Of a stretch of DNA of 64,000 nt, positions 11,556 to 23,778 are shown in pieces; the stretch's first letter is position 1, and every line of letters begins with the position of its first letter. Location of the stretch: positions 79,119 through 143,118 of the forward strand of contig SNVD02001148.1 of NCBI GenBank assembly GCA_013180625.2, written 5' to 3'. The notes under the pieces are model-generated. The model made no database searches. It was not told where the DNA came from and was given only the letters and a program-made list of their open reading frames with translations. A program made the translations under genes and the position numbers. Origin of the DNA: Boswellia sacra (Eukaryota > Streptophyta > Magnoliopsida > Sapindales > Burseraceae).

Positions 11556-12470
11556 TGTTAGTTTTCGCAGTGTATGGATGGTTAAGACAGATGTAATTGA
11601 AATAGTTAAGAATAACGGAATAGAAAATTTTATGTGGTTCATCTATCAACCAGCCTACATCCACAGGCAACAAAAGTTGTAATCCATTATGCTGTATGTG
11701 TTTACACTTGACTTATGACTCTTTATAGTAGTAGCCAACCGCTCACTCACTAATCTAATCTATGTAAACTTGATCACCTTTGATCACAGCCAAAGTCTTT
11801 CACATACTCTTCTGATTGCACTTCTCAGACACGTTAGACTTAACCATAATGATTTAGTCAGACATAACCACAACAACTGTTGCAGAATCATAAAATCACT
11901 CAACTCTCTCAAGCTTATACGACTTAATAACTCTCACAAATCAGATCTATACACATACCTAATGCACATGAGTCCTGCACAGTCTAAACTCACTCAATCA
12001 TAAAGATTTTACAATGAAGATCATGAAAAATAAAGATACTCAAGTGCACTCTTCAATTCTGCACATACACCACTTGCTTTTTGCACAACCATTAGTCCTT
12101 GAGTGCTTCCCTTTATATAGTCTGTGTGAATAGCTATATAATTCATGAAATCAACAATTCTAATCAATATCAAATCTTTGCAAAACTGAAATAGGATAAT
12201 TAAATAAACTATAGGAAAATATATCACAATATCCTAATCCAAATAGGTAACTGTAATCAAGTAAAATACTAAGCCAATTAGGATAAGTATGAAAAGTTTT
12301 CCAATTCTTAAAGTTTCCAATAATCAAATCTTTTCCTAAAATAAATATCTCATAATGAATTAGAAAAAAGAATATCACACATGTTTTTTATCATAAGTTG
12401 AGAAAAATAAATTTTAGTCACATGCATTACACATGCATGAAATTTGCCACGTATCACAGTGACACTAACT
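11556..12470 (-). repeat. 5' LTR of the truncated copia element
   Basis: It begins TGTTAG on the plus strand, directly after the degenerate primer site. A TATATAAAGGG box reads on the minus strand at about 12110, consistent with leftward transcription into gag. No matching 3' LTR is present because the other half of the element is lost, so the right boundary is approximate. Confidence 0.5.
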
Positions 12471-13064
12471 TGGCTATTTTACGCAGGTACAAAGCTTTCA
12501 TTTTCTGCAATATGGTAACATTTTAATATAATTAATCTTCTATTAGAACTGTCTATAATACAACTCAGGAAGCTAGCATATGAATAAATAAAAAAAAAGT
12601 ATATTATACGCGTAGCTAGCTAGCAATATGAAATTGAACTGTGTCGGTTGGCTAAGACAAACATCAAAATTAAATATCCATATTGTACACTTTAGAGTTT
12701 CAATGTTAGATTTTGGAAATTAGTTTTAACGTTCTATTTTACAAGTGAATCTTTTAATTTAGCCATTCCCAAGTAGCTTTATTATTTACTATAGGATGAA
12801 TTTTTAAAACGAATGAATTGATTTATAATATGTCTTTTTCAACTTGAAAATTTTGTTGTACATTTTGCTTATGTGATCAAGGAATGATTCTGTCCAACTA
12901 TGATAAAGTTTTAATACTAGTTGTGGCAAACAATAAAGGCTAAAGGAGATGAAATAAATAAAGAGGGTAATTAGAAATGGTTTTTTAATCTTGTTTTATT
13001 TGGAATCTAGATATTGTCTTTTATTTTCTTAAAAAAAATTACTATTCACATAAAAAGAAAAAAG
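12471..13064. other. Non-coding stretch
   Basis: AT-rich, no gene or recognisable repeat. A GCTAGCTAGCTAGC-like run at about 12610 is too short to interpret. Confidence 0.5.
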
Positions 13065-14840
13065 ATAGTACAATATACGAGGGGCATACCCCAAGAAGAG
13101 TATTTAGTACTCACAAGTCCAAAAGGAAATAACAAAGCCTAAAGGCTTCAAACGAATAAACAGAATAAAAGCCAAAGGCCCCAGACAAAACGATTGCGCA
13201 TAGGCCCAAAACCAACCACAACATAGTCAAGATCACTCAAACAATAAAAACAAAAGGGCATATTAGCCCAATCTAGCAAAATAAAGTCCAAGAAAACAAA
13301 CTAATGATGAAGACCCCATATGGCACGAAGTTGAGGAGTGATCACATACTTGCCTCCAAGGTCAGAAGCCGAGAGCGAACCAAGGTAAAAATCTCATCAA
13401 TCACCTGACGACAAGTCCGACGACACTGCTAATACACACGATCATTCCTCTCATACCATAGAAAATAAACTGTGGCAGAAAAGACCAAACGTGCAAGGAT
13501 ATGCTCAAAATTCTTTCTGCCCTGAAGATGAAGAGAAGCCCAATGAAGTAGAGTGAGCCAATCAGAAGATGGCCAAACAATGAGAGTCTTAGCTGTAATC
13601 TCCTCCCATATAGAAGACGAGAAAGGACATCTAAAGAAAAGATGCTCATGAGTCTCATTTGCTGAGGCACAAAGAACACAGCCCGAAGAGGATAACATGC
13701 CATGACGTTGTAATCAATCCATAGTACGAAGACGACCCAAGGAGGCAAGCCAAAGAATAAAAGAGTGTCTTGGAACATGGCCAGGGAACCAAAGAAGATG
13801 ATGAAATGAATTCACGGCTCGTCTACTCCGTAAAAACTCTCATGCTGAGGCAATGGAGAAAACTCCAGAGGTGTGACCCTTCCAAACAATACGATCAGGA
13901 GTCCCCATCATAGGCCAGAAGCTGATAGAGTCCTAAATTCGTCCAAGGGCCAATCCACCATCAGGAAAAGTCCAATCCCCATCCTGAATAATAGCGGAGA
14001 CCTTAGCATCTGAGGGAAGACCTGTAGATAAAAGATTCCTGAAAGAAAATAAATCACAAAGACGCCCCTGTGGCAACCAGTAATCCTGCCAAAGTGAGGT
14101 GTCGCGACCATCTCCAATACAAGAGACAAATTTACCCCTACACCAATCTCGACTGTGCAAAATCTTCCTCCAAGACCAGGAGGCTCCAGAAGTAACTCAA
14201 ACCTGCCAAAACGAACGACTCCGAAGGAGTACTTTATGAACCCAAGAAGACCATGTGGAGGACTTATCAGAAAGAAGTCTCTAAACGTGCTTTAGAATAG
14301 CGGCCTGATTCCATTCCTTCACTCGCTTAATTCCCAATCCTCCTTCCTTTAACGGATAGCAAACTGAAACCCAAGCTACTTTGGCCCCAGAACGAGACAA
14401 AGAGGTCCCTCTCCACAGGAAAGCAGCCAGAATACTCTCAATCTTTCGCACCACAGTTGCCGGCAATATGAATATGGATGACCAATAGACCTATATGGAA
14501 AATAGTACCGACTTGATTAACTGAAGACGGCCAGCATAAGTCAACATAGCAGATGTCTATAACCTGACCCTCGATAGAATCCGTTCCATCAATGGAGTAC
14601 AATCTGAAGGGCGCAATCTGGTACTAATCAGAGGCACTCCCAAATATCTAACTGGCAGACTCCCGACCTGAAAACCCAAGATGGCCTACAACACAGTTCA
14701 GTCCTCATCATTGACTCCAGAAAAGAATACATGACTCTTGGCAGAATTCGTCACTAAACCAGAGAGCTCTGCAAACTCCTGCAAAGCATTACGAACTACA
14801 CTAACAGAGCCCGCATCTGACCAAGAGATTGTTAAGTATT
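13065..14840 (-). mobile_element. LINE (non-LTR) retrotransposon, 5'-truncated
   Basis: The minus strand encodes, with stops and frame shifts, the C-terminal half of a plant L1-type ORF2. First comes the end of reverse transcriptase with LPVRYLGVPLIS and LTYAGRLQLIKSVL blocks (14480-14720). Then comes FLWRGTSLSRSGAKVAW with PLKEGGLGIK (14281-14466). Last is the zinc-binding domain CVLCASANETHEHLFFRCPF (about 13600-13690). The endonuclease and the front of the RT are absent, as usual for 5'-truncated LINE copies. A 3' UTR-like tail runs to about 13065. No clean poly-A or target duplication was found. Confidence 0.8.
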
Positions 14841-15650
14841 CAATGGAGACTTGTTGCTTATTGAGTTACATTATAATCATAATAAGTTTAATTTCATAAA
14901 CTTAATAGCATTTCTGGAAGAAGAAAAAATGCACCTAAAACCTACATCATCATATTTTAATTTGTGATACAAGGTGAATGTTAGGGCTTATTTTAAGAGT
15001 TAATTCTTTTATCTGCTGACTATTAATTATGTTTTATTTTCCAAATATTTCTTTTGAATGAATATGGTTCATGGATTAATTTGAATAAAGTGATTGCACT
15101 AGTTTTCTATCATGATAATACTCTTGATTATCCTTTTAAATCTTGAATTGATTGGAATTTTCTGGCTGAGTTATATGATAAATAGAAGGTACAATGAATG
15201 TTTGTGTGGATTATGAAAGCGAGGCCCTGAAATTATGCATGCTAAACTGATAAATTAATTAGATTCAAGCAATCAAATTTTAAGTCTATATGAAATTGTG
15301 AACACATCTCATGGATGAAAGAGCTAAATCATTTATTAAGTTAAAAAAAAAAAATTGTAATGCCTACCTAACCTCTTCTAGGGGTAATGAGGTAGGGTAG
15401 GGCAAAAAATAATTCAGTTGGGCGAGGTAGGGCGGGGTGAGATACTTGCTACCCAAGACCCACCCAGCCCCATTGTCAACCCTATCCTTACCCGCTGAGG
15501 TTTAGTTTAAGCTGCTACAGTGTTGTTTGGTTCTGACTAAAAAATATTTTTTATTTAAACAATCACCCCTTCCGAGGCTTTTTCAAAGAAGTAGCAAAAG
15601 CATGATGTCAATTTCAAAGTAAGTTTTTCCTTAACAAACAAAAACAACTT
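14841..15650. other. Non-coding stretch with a GC-rich island
   Basis: Mostly AT-rich, with no gene. Around 15360-15500 a short GC-rich stretch of GGTAGGGYRGGGY type repeats faces CACCCAGCCCC. It looks like the end of an old DNA transposon but cannot be assigned. Confidence 0.4.
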
Positions 15651-16153
15651 TGTTAGAAAATGGAATATAGAAAATGTTTGATTGTATTGAAAATGATTAA
15701 ATACAACCTTAGCTAGCTATAGAACTCTAGTATGGTGAGCACCATTTCACTTAATCTCTAGTGCACTAGCCTATTTAGAACTTATTACAATTGGAAGTGC
15801 ATTTGCCTAGTTATAGATGTAACAATAGGTGTTACAAGTCGGTGAACACAATTAGACAATTAATTTATCAAGGTCAGTTTACTAGTTATTGGCTCTAATG
15901 TGTAGCTTATTGCAACTTGCATCAAGAGGATAAACATTGCATGGCTTGGATGGACTCTAGTAGCTTCAAGAAACTTTTACCATGATTTGTAATTGAAAAT
16001 TTTGTTAGCTAAATAGTTTAATCTTGAAATGTCTTTGACCGACTTCAATCTTGGCTTCACATTGGCTAAGTAATTGGACTAATAATTTGATTATTAAATC
16101 TACGGCTTTGTTAACCGACTTTAGCTTCTAGAATTTGCATCAACATTTTAACA
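15651..16153 (-). repeat. 3' LTR of copia element
   Basis: About 503 bp, matching the right LTR over its length with scattered substitutions and small indels. It has TG...CA ends. Confidence 0.9.
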
Positions 16154-16340
16154 CTCCTTCTTGATGCAAATTCTTGTTAATCCAATTAAGTCTCAAAGTA
16201 ATTCGAATTTTTCTCATGGTAGTGCTTTTGTGAAGATATCTACTAACTGTTCTTCAGTTTGACAATATTTGAGCACTATCTCTTTATTTGCTTCAACTTC
16301 TCTAAGAAAGTGGTACTTGATTACAATATGTTGTGTGAGA

Positions 16341-17410
16341 TTATGGAAGACAAGATTTTAGATTTTTAGCCATTGCTAATGCTGACTTGCTGTCACACTT
16401 AATCTCTGTAGCTTGATGTTGTGAATTTCCCATATCTTCAAGTATATGTCTCAGCCAAATTGCTTGATTCGCTGTATTTGTTGCTGCTATGTATTCTACT
16501 TTCGCTGATAACTGTGCAACACTGTCTTGTTTCTTGGACATCCATGAGAATATTCGTAAACCTAATGTGAATGCATATCTAGATGTACTTTTTATGTCAT
16601 CCAATCATCCAACCCAATCACTATCAGTGTAACCAATAAATTTTGCATCAGCAATGGAGTTAAGCCATATATCGTATTTTTTCATTCCTTTAAGTGTCTA
16701 AGAATTCTCTTAGTAGCTCTATTGTGAACTTGTGTTGGATTCTGCATGAAGCTTGAGAGAAGGCTTGTAGCATATATGATATCCGTTCTTGTTGCCGTCA
16801 AGTAGAGTAGGCTTCTAAGAAGGCTTGTGAAATATGAAGTATCTGCCTTTTCTGAATCGTCTTGCTTTCTCAACTTTTCATTAGTAATTAGAGGAGTTGC
16901 CATTGACTTGCATTCATTCATGTTGAATCTCTTCAATAGACTTTCAGTATATTTTTTCTGAGATATGAAAATTCCATAATCTCTTTGGCCTATTTCAATA
17001 CTAAGAAAGTATGCATCAGATTAAAGTCTATCATCTCGAAAGTCTTCATCATATCTTCCTTGAATTCTTTGAGCATCTTCTTATGATTGCTAGTGTAGAT
17101 AAGATCATCCATATATAAGGAAACAATAAGAATGTTGTGATCTTCTGTCATAGTGTAGAGAGTTGGTTCACTTTTACTCTTCCTAAATCCTTGTTTTGTG
17201 AAGTACTCATCAATTCTACTATACCAGGCTCTTGGAGCTTGTGTCAATCCATACAGTGCTTTCCTAAGACTTAGAACTTTATCCTCTTTTCTTGGACCAC
17301 GAACGCTTGAGGTTGTTCAACATAGATTTCTTCTTTAAGGAATCCTTTCAAGAATGCTGACTTCACATCAAGTTGATAAATCTTCCACTTCTTTTGAGCA
17401 GCAAGTGCAA
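16341..17410 (-). pseudogene. Copia reverse transcriptase and RNase H, broken
   Basis: In minus orientation the frames show RT fragments and the catalytic box SLYMDDLIYTSN (around 17100). Then follow KRFNMNECKSMATPL with LRSLLYLTATRTDIIYATSLLS (16682-16936), and the RNase H end with SAKVEYIAATNTANQAIWL (16341-16604; the usual SAEAEY is SAKVEY here, losing an acidic residue). Frames are split by stops, so it is inactive. Confidence 0.8.
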
Positions 17411-17498
17411 TAAGAGCTCTAATTGTGTGTGGACATGCAACTAGAGCAAATGTTTAATTGTGGTCAACAATCATATTGTTATGAGTAGCCCTTTGCAA

Positions 17499-19000
17499 CT
17501 AGTCTAGCTCTGTGTTCTTGAATTGAGCCATTAGAGTTGAGCTTCGTTGTATAAACCTATTTAACTCCAATGATTTCTTTATCTCTAGACAATCCACCAA
17601 TCCCCAAGTATTATTTTTCTCGATCATCTTTATTTCTTCTTGCATAGCATTCACCCATACTTCTTGCTTTGAGGCTGCTTCATAACTTTCTAGTTCTAAT
17701 GTAGTGAAGTTGCAAGATTCATAAATATCAACAAGAGATCTTACCTTTCTTGGTGGTGTCTCTAGAGAAGATTCTTTTTGTTGAGGGGAGTCTTCATGTT
17801 CTAAAGTTGGAGAATCAGTTGAAGTTTCTGGATTAGAGTCTGACTCTTCAGAAGTTGTTTGTTGTTGATGTGGAGGTGGTGATGGAAATAGAACTATGAT
17901 GTTTCTTCTTTCAACCTTTTTTTCACCCCAGTTCCATGCAGCTTGTTCATCAAATTCCACATCTCGACTAATAATCAATTTCTTAAACTTGAGGCCGTAG
18001 ATTCTATAGCCCTTGGATTGAATACTATAGCCCAAGAATATCCCCTTTTTCTATTTTTTCATCTAGCTTGCTTCGTTTCTCTTTTAGTAGGTGAACGTAG
18101 CATATGAAACAAAAGACTTTGAGATATTTTACTGATGGCTTAGGTTCGTTATATGCTTCGGCTGGAGTCTCGTTTTGAATAGGTTTAGTTGGACATCTAT
18201 TAAATGATAGACTATAATGTAGACTGCTTCTGCCCAAAATATGTTTGGTAGGCCTTTATCTTTCAGCATTGATCTTACCATCTCTAATACTGTTCTATTT
18301 TTTCTTTCTGATACACCGTTTTGTTAAGGAGCGTACCTAACTGTTAATTAATGTTCCACTCCTTCGTCTTCACAAAACTTGTCAAATAGGTTGGAGGTGT
18401 ATTCTTTACCATAACCTTCGTCTTCACAAAACTTGTCAAATAGGTTGGAGGTGTATTTTTTACCACAGTTACTTCTTAAAACTTTTATTTTGTGACCACT
18501 TTGATTTTCAACATACGCCTTAAACTTCTTGAAAATCTTAAAGACTTGTGATATTTCTTGAAGAAACTACACCCAAGTCATTCTTGAATAGTCGTCAATG
18601 AATAAAATAAAGTACTTGTTCTGATTGAGCGAAACAGTTCTTATTGGACCGCACACGTCTGTATGTGCTAACTCCAATAATTTCTTTGCTCTCCATGCCT
18701 TTCCAGATGGAAATGATTAACATTGTTGTTTACCAAGTAGACAACCTTTACATACGCCATCCTTTTCTCTGATATCAGGTAGGTCATTCATCATCTTTTT
18801 CTGATGGAGAATTATTAATCCATAAAAGTTGAACTGACCAAATCTTCTGTGCTACAACCATGAGTCATCATGTTGTGCCTTCATTGCTGCTTCTCTAACA
18901 TATCTCCATTGGATAGGGAAATTACATTGCTATATCATCACTTTAGCAATTACTAGGCCTTTATTCTTTTTATCATAAATTGTGCATGTATCACCTTCGA
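17499..19000 (-). pseudogene. Copia integrase and linker region, broken
   Basis: A minus frame (17499-18237) carries the end of the integrase and the linker to RT: LKVFCFICYVHL, then YRIYGLKFKKLIISRDVEFDE, then a Ser/Pro-rich linker and EVWVNAMQEEIKMIEKNNTW. Frames further right (18240-19000) hold disrupted catalytic-core pieces. A 62-bp tandem duplication interrupts this part (separate entry). Confidence 0.7.
18370..18476. repeat. Tandem duplication inside copia integrase
   Basis: The block CTTCGTCTTCACAAAACTTG through GAGGTGTATT occurs twice about 54 bp apart. It duplicates part of the integrase coding region and shifts or lengthens the frame. No other copia element here shows it. Confidence 0.85.
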
Positions 19001-19055
19001 AGTGTAGAGAATAACCATTCCGAATCATTTGGCCCACACTAAGCGAGTTTTGTAT

Positions 19056-20149
19056 CTAGCTAAGGACTAATAGGACATTTTGGATGATCTTTGTTCCCTT
19101 CTTTGTCTCCATAGCAATTGTCCCTTTGCCTTTATCCTCTACTAGAGCGCCATTGCCTAGTCTGACTTGTGATTTATTTGTAGTATCAATATCACATAAA
19201 ATGCTTTCATCACCAGTCACATGATTGCTGCATCTGCTGTCAATATACCACTTGTTGCTCTTTTCTTCTGACGCAGCTTGATAGGCGTAGAATAATATTC
19301 CACTAGTGCATTCATTTTCTGAATAGTTGGCTTGATGACTTGCTTTTGATCGACAATCTTTTTCTAGATGCCCAAAGTTCTTGCAATTATTGTAATGTGT
19401 TTTGCCATGATGCCAACAATTTTTCTCCAAATGGCTTGTTTTCTTGATATGCCATAAGGAGGATATTTTTTATTTTCTTTATTTCTAGAGCCTTCTCCTC
19501 CTCTAGAAATTTCTTTTGATTTTTTAGACTCATATTTAGGCTTTAGAGAGTGCAAATTAAATTTTGATTGAAATGCATTCTCTAATGATTCATTTTTATG
19601 CATCTTTCTTTTTTCATATGCTTTTAATGAGCCCATTAATTCCGTCACTGAAAGTCTAGTTATGTCTTTGTTCAATAGAAGTTACAATTGAATCATATTT
19701 ATTAGTCACAGTAACTAATATTTTCTCCACAATTCTTCTATCAGTAATATTATCTCCACAAATTCTCAATTGGTTTACTATCTCCTTAATTCTAGAGTAG
19801 CAGTCTCTAACAGTCTCAGATTATTTCATTTTAGTATTCTCAAACTCTCTTCTACAAGCTTGTAGTACAGAAAGTCGTACCTGCTCATCCCTGTGGAACT
19901 CCTTTTTTAAGATATCCCACACTTGCTTGGCGCTTATAGCTTAAACAATTCATGGAAATATATGTGCTGGAATGCTTGTTGAAGAATAAAAAGCGCCTTT
20001 AAGTTTTTTTTCCTGTAGATTTTCCAACTTCTTCTACTCAGCTTCAAATAGACTATAAATATCTTTTTAAGCTTCAAATCCATTTTGGATGACACTCCAT
20101 AAGCCTTGAGACTGAAAAAATGTCCGCATCTTAATACACAAGTAATCAA
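19056..20149 (-). pseudogene. Copia gag and protease, broken
   Basis: Minus frames hold the gag core (19934-20149), then the gag end with NKDITRLSVTELMGSLKAYE (19364-19675), then the knuckle and protease (19056-19430). The knuckle reads YNNCKNFGHLEKDC, with the first Cys replaced by Tyr. The protease motif reads WYIDSRCSNHVTG, where DSG has become DSR. Both changes remove essential residues. Confidence 0.8.
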
Positions 20150-20262
20150 AGTTTTTGCTATTGAATACAGGCACTGATACTAGCATTGATGAGATACTTG
20201 ATTCGGCCATCATGGCAAATAATTTATTGCCCTATAGTAACCAAACGTGGCTCTGATACCAT

Positions 20263-20770
20263 TGTTAGAAAATGGAATATATAAAATGTTTGATTGTATT
20301 GAAAATGATTAAATCAATACAGATTTAGCTAGCTACGAAACTCTAGAATGGTAAGCATCCATTTCACTTAATCTCTAGTGCACTAGCCTATTTAGAATTT
20401 ATTACAATTGGTAGTGCAATTGCCTATTTATAAATGTTATAGTCAGTGTTACAAGTCGGTGAACACAATTAGAGAATTAATTTATCAAGATCGGTTTACA
20501 AGTTAGTGGCTCCAATGTGTGGCTTATTGGCAAGTTGCATCAACAAGATAAACATTGCATGGCTTGCATCGACTCTAGTAGCTTCAAGAAGCTTTTACCA
20601 TGATTTGTAATTGAAAATTTTGTTGCTGAATAGTTTAATATTGAAATGTCTTTGACCGACTTTAGTCTTGGCTTCACATTGGATAAGTAATGCGGCGAAT
20701 AATTTGACTATTAAATCTACCGCCTTGTTAACCGACTTTAGCTTCTAGAATTTGCATTAACATTTCAACA
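20263..20770 (-). repeat. 5' LTR of copia element
   Basis: About 508 bp, paired with the left LTR. The tRNA-Met primer site (about 20250-20262) directly precedes it on the plus strand. Confidence 0.9.
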
Positions 20771-20834
20771 AACTCATATTCTTCGTTTGCCTTCTCAATC
20801 TGCTGTTTTTTAATTATTTTTAACATTTTTTAAG

Positions 20835-20907
20835 AAAATAAAATGAAAGCTTGGTAGAAAGTTACCGCCGTCGAAGAATGCTACGGATGTCAAAATTAAA
20901 TCCAAAG
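20835..20907 (+). pseudogene. Ipi1/TEX10-like gene, exon A (with nonsense codon)
   Basis: The frame reads KLGRKLPPSKNATDVKIKSK, the conserved N-terminal stretch of the plant TEX10/Ipi1-like ARM-repeat protein. In yeast and human this protein belongs to the Rix1/PELP1-TEX10-WDR18 complex for 60S ribosome assembly. Just before it, where the family has Arg, the codon is TGA at 20844-20846, as expected for CGA to TGA. The donor is GC (G then GCAAAC), not GT. The phase matches exon B at 23099. A copia LTR ends only 65 bp upstream, so exon 1 is either beyond it or lost. Confidence 0.65.
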
Positions 20908-21480
20908 GCAAACATTCTTTTGTATTAAACTTTAAAAATAAAAATTCTTTTGATTTTTTCTACAGTATCCTATACTATGGTGAAAGTAAATTGTAATAGA
21001 AAACTTACCGTGTCACGCCCTACCATCTCTTATTTAGAGACTTTATGGGTGATTGAATAAGAAAATAATAAAAAAGACATCATCAATATCTCATTTTTTT
21101 CATTTTCCATTTCATACATATATTTCCACATATCACATGAATCCATTGCAGCATCTGACTATTTATTCAAAATAAACTAGACATACATTGATGAACAAAC
21201 TTAGTACATAAATTGATAATCACATAACAAAATTTCCTATGACGACCTAGGCTAGTTAAAACTTTTTCCAAAATCATTGCATGCATATAGACGCCAGACT
21301 TCCTAGGAAAGCTTTGGAACACTACTAGTATGAATATCTCTTTGTGTACCTGTGGAGGGAGGGGATGAGCATATAGCCTAATAGGAAAGATTCTAACATT
21401 ATACTAATTCACAAACATTCAAACAGTTACTCAATTAAATAGTTACACAACCAATTATAATAAACCAAACAATCATTCTC

Positions 21481-21849
21481 GTGTTCCCCTTAGATCCGTA
21501 TTCAAAACGGCCCATCCAAGGTCCAACACGTCAAGTTTATACTCGTGTTTCCCTTGGATCCGTATCCAAGATGACCCATCTAAGGTCCAGCACATCAAGT
21601 TTATACTCGTGTTTTCCTTGGATCCGTATCCAAGACAACCCATCCAAGGTCCAACATATCAAGTTTATATTCGTGTTCCCCTTGGATCCATATCCAAAAC
21701 GGCCCATCCAAGGTCCAACACATCAAGTTTATTTTCGTGTTTCCCTTGGATCTGTATCCAAGACGGTCCATCCAAGGTCCATCATATCAAGTTTATATTC
21801 GTGTTTCCCTTGGATTCGTATCCAAAACGGCCCATCCAAGGTCCAACAC
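21481..21849. repeat. Minisatellite, 64-bp unit, about 5.8 copies
   Basis: Units start at 21481, 21545, 21609, 21673, 21737 and 21801, an exact 64-bp spacing. Each unit contains CTTGGAT-CCGT-ATCCAAG or a close variant, a 7-bp stem with a 4-base loop, followed by GGCCCATCCAAGG. The long open frames through the array reflect the repeat and are not genes. Confidence 0.97.
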
Positions 21850-21977
21850 TAAGAATTGCATACACTTACAAGCTGTTCAATGTAATTTCTAAAATAAATC
21901 TCAAAGAAATATAGTTTATATGCAAAATCCAGGCCTGTCAAGAGAATTGCACATAGCCCGGTCGGTTTTGTGATTCC

Positions 21978-22200
21978 ATTTGACACTCGACATTTGCATA
22001 GCTCAACACTCGACATTCTCATAACTAGACACTCGACACATTCATACTAGGCACTCGACATATTCACAACTAGGCACTCGACATATCTATAACTAGACAC
22101 TCGACACATCCGTAACTAGACACTCAACACATTCACACTAGGCACTCGACATATCCATAACTAGACACTCGACACATCTGATACTCGACACTCGACAAGT
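21978..22200. repeat. Minisatellite of 20-24 bp CACTCGACA units
   Basis: About ten units of CACTCGACAyATyCATAACTAGR type follow each other with variable length. They differ by single substitutions and small indels. The units are contiguous, so there are no spacers. Confidence 0.93.
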
Positions 22201-23098
22201 AAGTGTTGAGTAGTGTCGGATTAAACGTCAGTCTTAGAATATACAGAGTTGTGAACCTGTTCGAATATGCCGGTTGAACAATATCATTTCTAGATTTCGA
22301 CCTCCAATTTCAAAAATTTACCAAATTTTCATTTTAACTCCAAATTCAATGAAATCAATGGCTGTTTAAAGCTTCATATGTCTATTTTTCTAAACAAAAG
22401 AAAAATTATACAAATCATGATCCAGGAAAATGCAACAGCTCAAATAACACAAAATTGTCACATGAACTACAACTCCCCTCAAGAACAACCTCTACTTCAC
22501 TTCATAAGCAAATAATTTCACCCATAATTCATCATCGAAGCAACAAAACAATCAATTTACAATAAGTCACATGCATTGCAAACCAATATCAACCAAAACA
22601 ACAACCATAAATAACACGATTTAAGTATAGTGTTAGAAAATCCCTACTTGCCTATACACTTCTTTGATTTTTTTCCTTCTTTTCCTCTCTTTTTCTTCCT
22701 TCTCTTTTTCTTCTTCTCCTTCTTCTCTCTCCCCTCTCTATAACCGTAAGACTCTCCTCTTCTATATCCAAATTCCAAAAAAGCCCTCCCCCTTGGAACC
22801 CTGATCTCTCTCTTATATATACAAGGCCTTAATTCATGGGCCTAAGTCCACTAATTTTCCATCCCACTTAACTGTTAGACATAGTTTCTAAATTTTGTAA
22901 TATATAAATACATACATATTTATTTTCTTTTGAAACTCTACATATTGAAAGAACTTTTGTTTCTGTTTTTATTTTTGGTTGTAGAGAATTTATGTTTACT
23001 ATGAATAAGATGTTTTGTATTATAAATAGATTGAAGTTAATTCGATAATGAACATTGCTGATGGAAATTTTGCCTACCATGTGCTATATTTTTTGCAG

Positions 23099-23224
23099 CA
23101 ATTATACTTCCTAAGCAAAGTTTGGCATCCAAGAAGGCTGGTTTAGCTGTTAATAAGAAAGGCTTGACTTTAAAGGAGCTTCTGCAACAAACATTGCATC
23201 ATAACTCAAAAGTTCGTAAAAATG
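23099..23224 (+). pseudogene. Ipi1/TEX10-like gene, exon B
   Basis: The exon follows a T-rich acceptor (TTTTTTGCAG) and ends before GTTTAT. It encodes ILPKQSLASKKAGLAVNKKG and then LTLKELLQQTLHHNSKVRK, the characteristic start of the Ipi1/TEX10 ARM region. It is open throughout, with no damage visible. Phase is continuous with exons A and C. Confidence 0.75.
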
Positions 23225-23739
23225 GTTTATTTTTCTGGTAAATTGTTCAATTAGTTAGCCTATTGATGTTAAAAAGTTGAGGATATTGATGTTGATTGAA
23301 AGCGGGAAACAATGCACCATTTTATTATTGAGAAAAGTTTGGGTTTATGCTCATTCTTAACTCCATTAAGGGTTGGTTTTTTATTTATTTTTATTTAAGT
23401 AAGTGATAAGGATTTCAAATTGGGAAAAATCTTTGATCAGCTGTGCATCAGACAAATAGGTGGTCTACTTTGGCCAAGTTCTCTATAGAAATAAGAAACA
23501 TGAGAATCACAAGTTAATCATTTTTTTCACCTTGTCTGGTGATCGATGCTAAATTCATGATAGAAGAGATTGATTCTTTTAAAGAATGTTTAATTAAGCT
23601 AATGCTTTTGAAATAAGTTGTGTGGAAGTTACGTCCTAGTATTGATTTGGTGGTTTAGGTTTTAGCATTATACACATTTTTTCTTCTTGCTTTGAATGGT
23701 AATGTCAATATTGACACCGCATTTTTTATCTTCTTGAAG

Positions 23740-23778
23740 ATGCATTGCTGGGCATTAAGGACTTATTTCAAAAGTATC
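23740..23778 (+). pseudogene. Ipi1/TEX10-like exon C, part 1 (before chromovirus)
   Basis: After the acceptor TTCTTGAAG the frame reads ALLGIKDLFQKY and is interrupted by a gypsy element at the next base. The last five bases, GTATC, are the target-site duplication repeated at 30175-30179. The frame resumes without loss at 30180. Confidence 0.8.

Larger units (their letters stand above)
8985..12470 (-). mobile_element. Ty1/copia retrotransposon, truncated inside integrase
   Basis: The minus-strand order is LTR (right), primer site, gag, protease, start of integrase, then an abrupt end at 8985. Reverse transcriptase and RNase H are missing. The primer-binding region beside the LTR (about 11541-11553) resembles initiator-tRNA-Met, with changes. 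Frames are broken by stops and shifts throughout. The outer LTR edge near 12470 is approximate. Confidence 0.7.
15651..20770 (-). mobile_element. Complete but decayed Ty1/copia retrotransposon
   Basis: Two direct LTRs (15651-16153 and 20263-20770) begin TGTTAGAAAATGG and end in ACA. The primer site GCTCTGATACCA (complement of initiator tRNA-Met) touches the right LTR, and a purine-rich tract (AAGAAGGAG on the minus strand) touches the left LTR. Orientation is therefore leftward. Flanking 5-mers AACTT and AACTC match at 4 of 5 bases, consistent with a target duplication. Coding frames carry many stops and shifts. Confidence 0.9.
21012..22870. mobile_element. LTR-like repeat block within the Ipi1-like gene
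   Basis: The block starts TGTCACGCCC, a frequent start of plant gypsy LTRs, and lies in the intron between exons A and B. It contains two minisatellites (separate entries), a long CT-rich stretch, and a TATATATAC box near 22815. No coding domain is seen and no target duplication was found, so the right boundary is approximate. Confidence 0.4.

Noticed and set aside
20250..20262. tRNA gene at the copia primer site
   Set aside because: Only the 12-base complement of a tRNA 3' end is present, no tRNA body.
21481..21914. Long plus-strand open frames (over 100 codons) in two frames
   Set aside because: They arise from the 64-bp repeat and have no protein features.
21978..22200. CRISPR-like array
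   Set aside because: Units are contiguous, variable in length and without unique spacers; the context is a plant genome.
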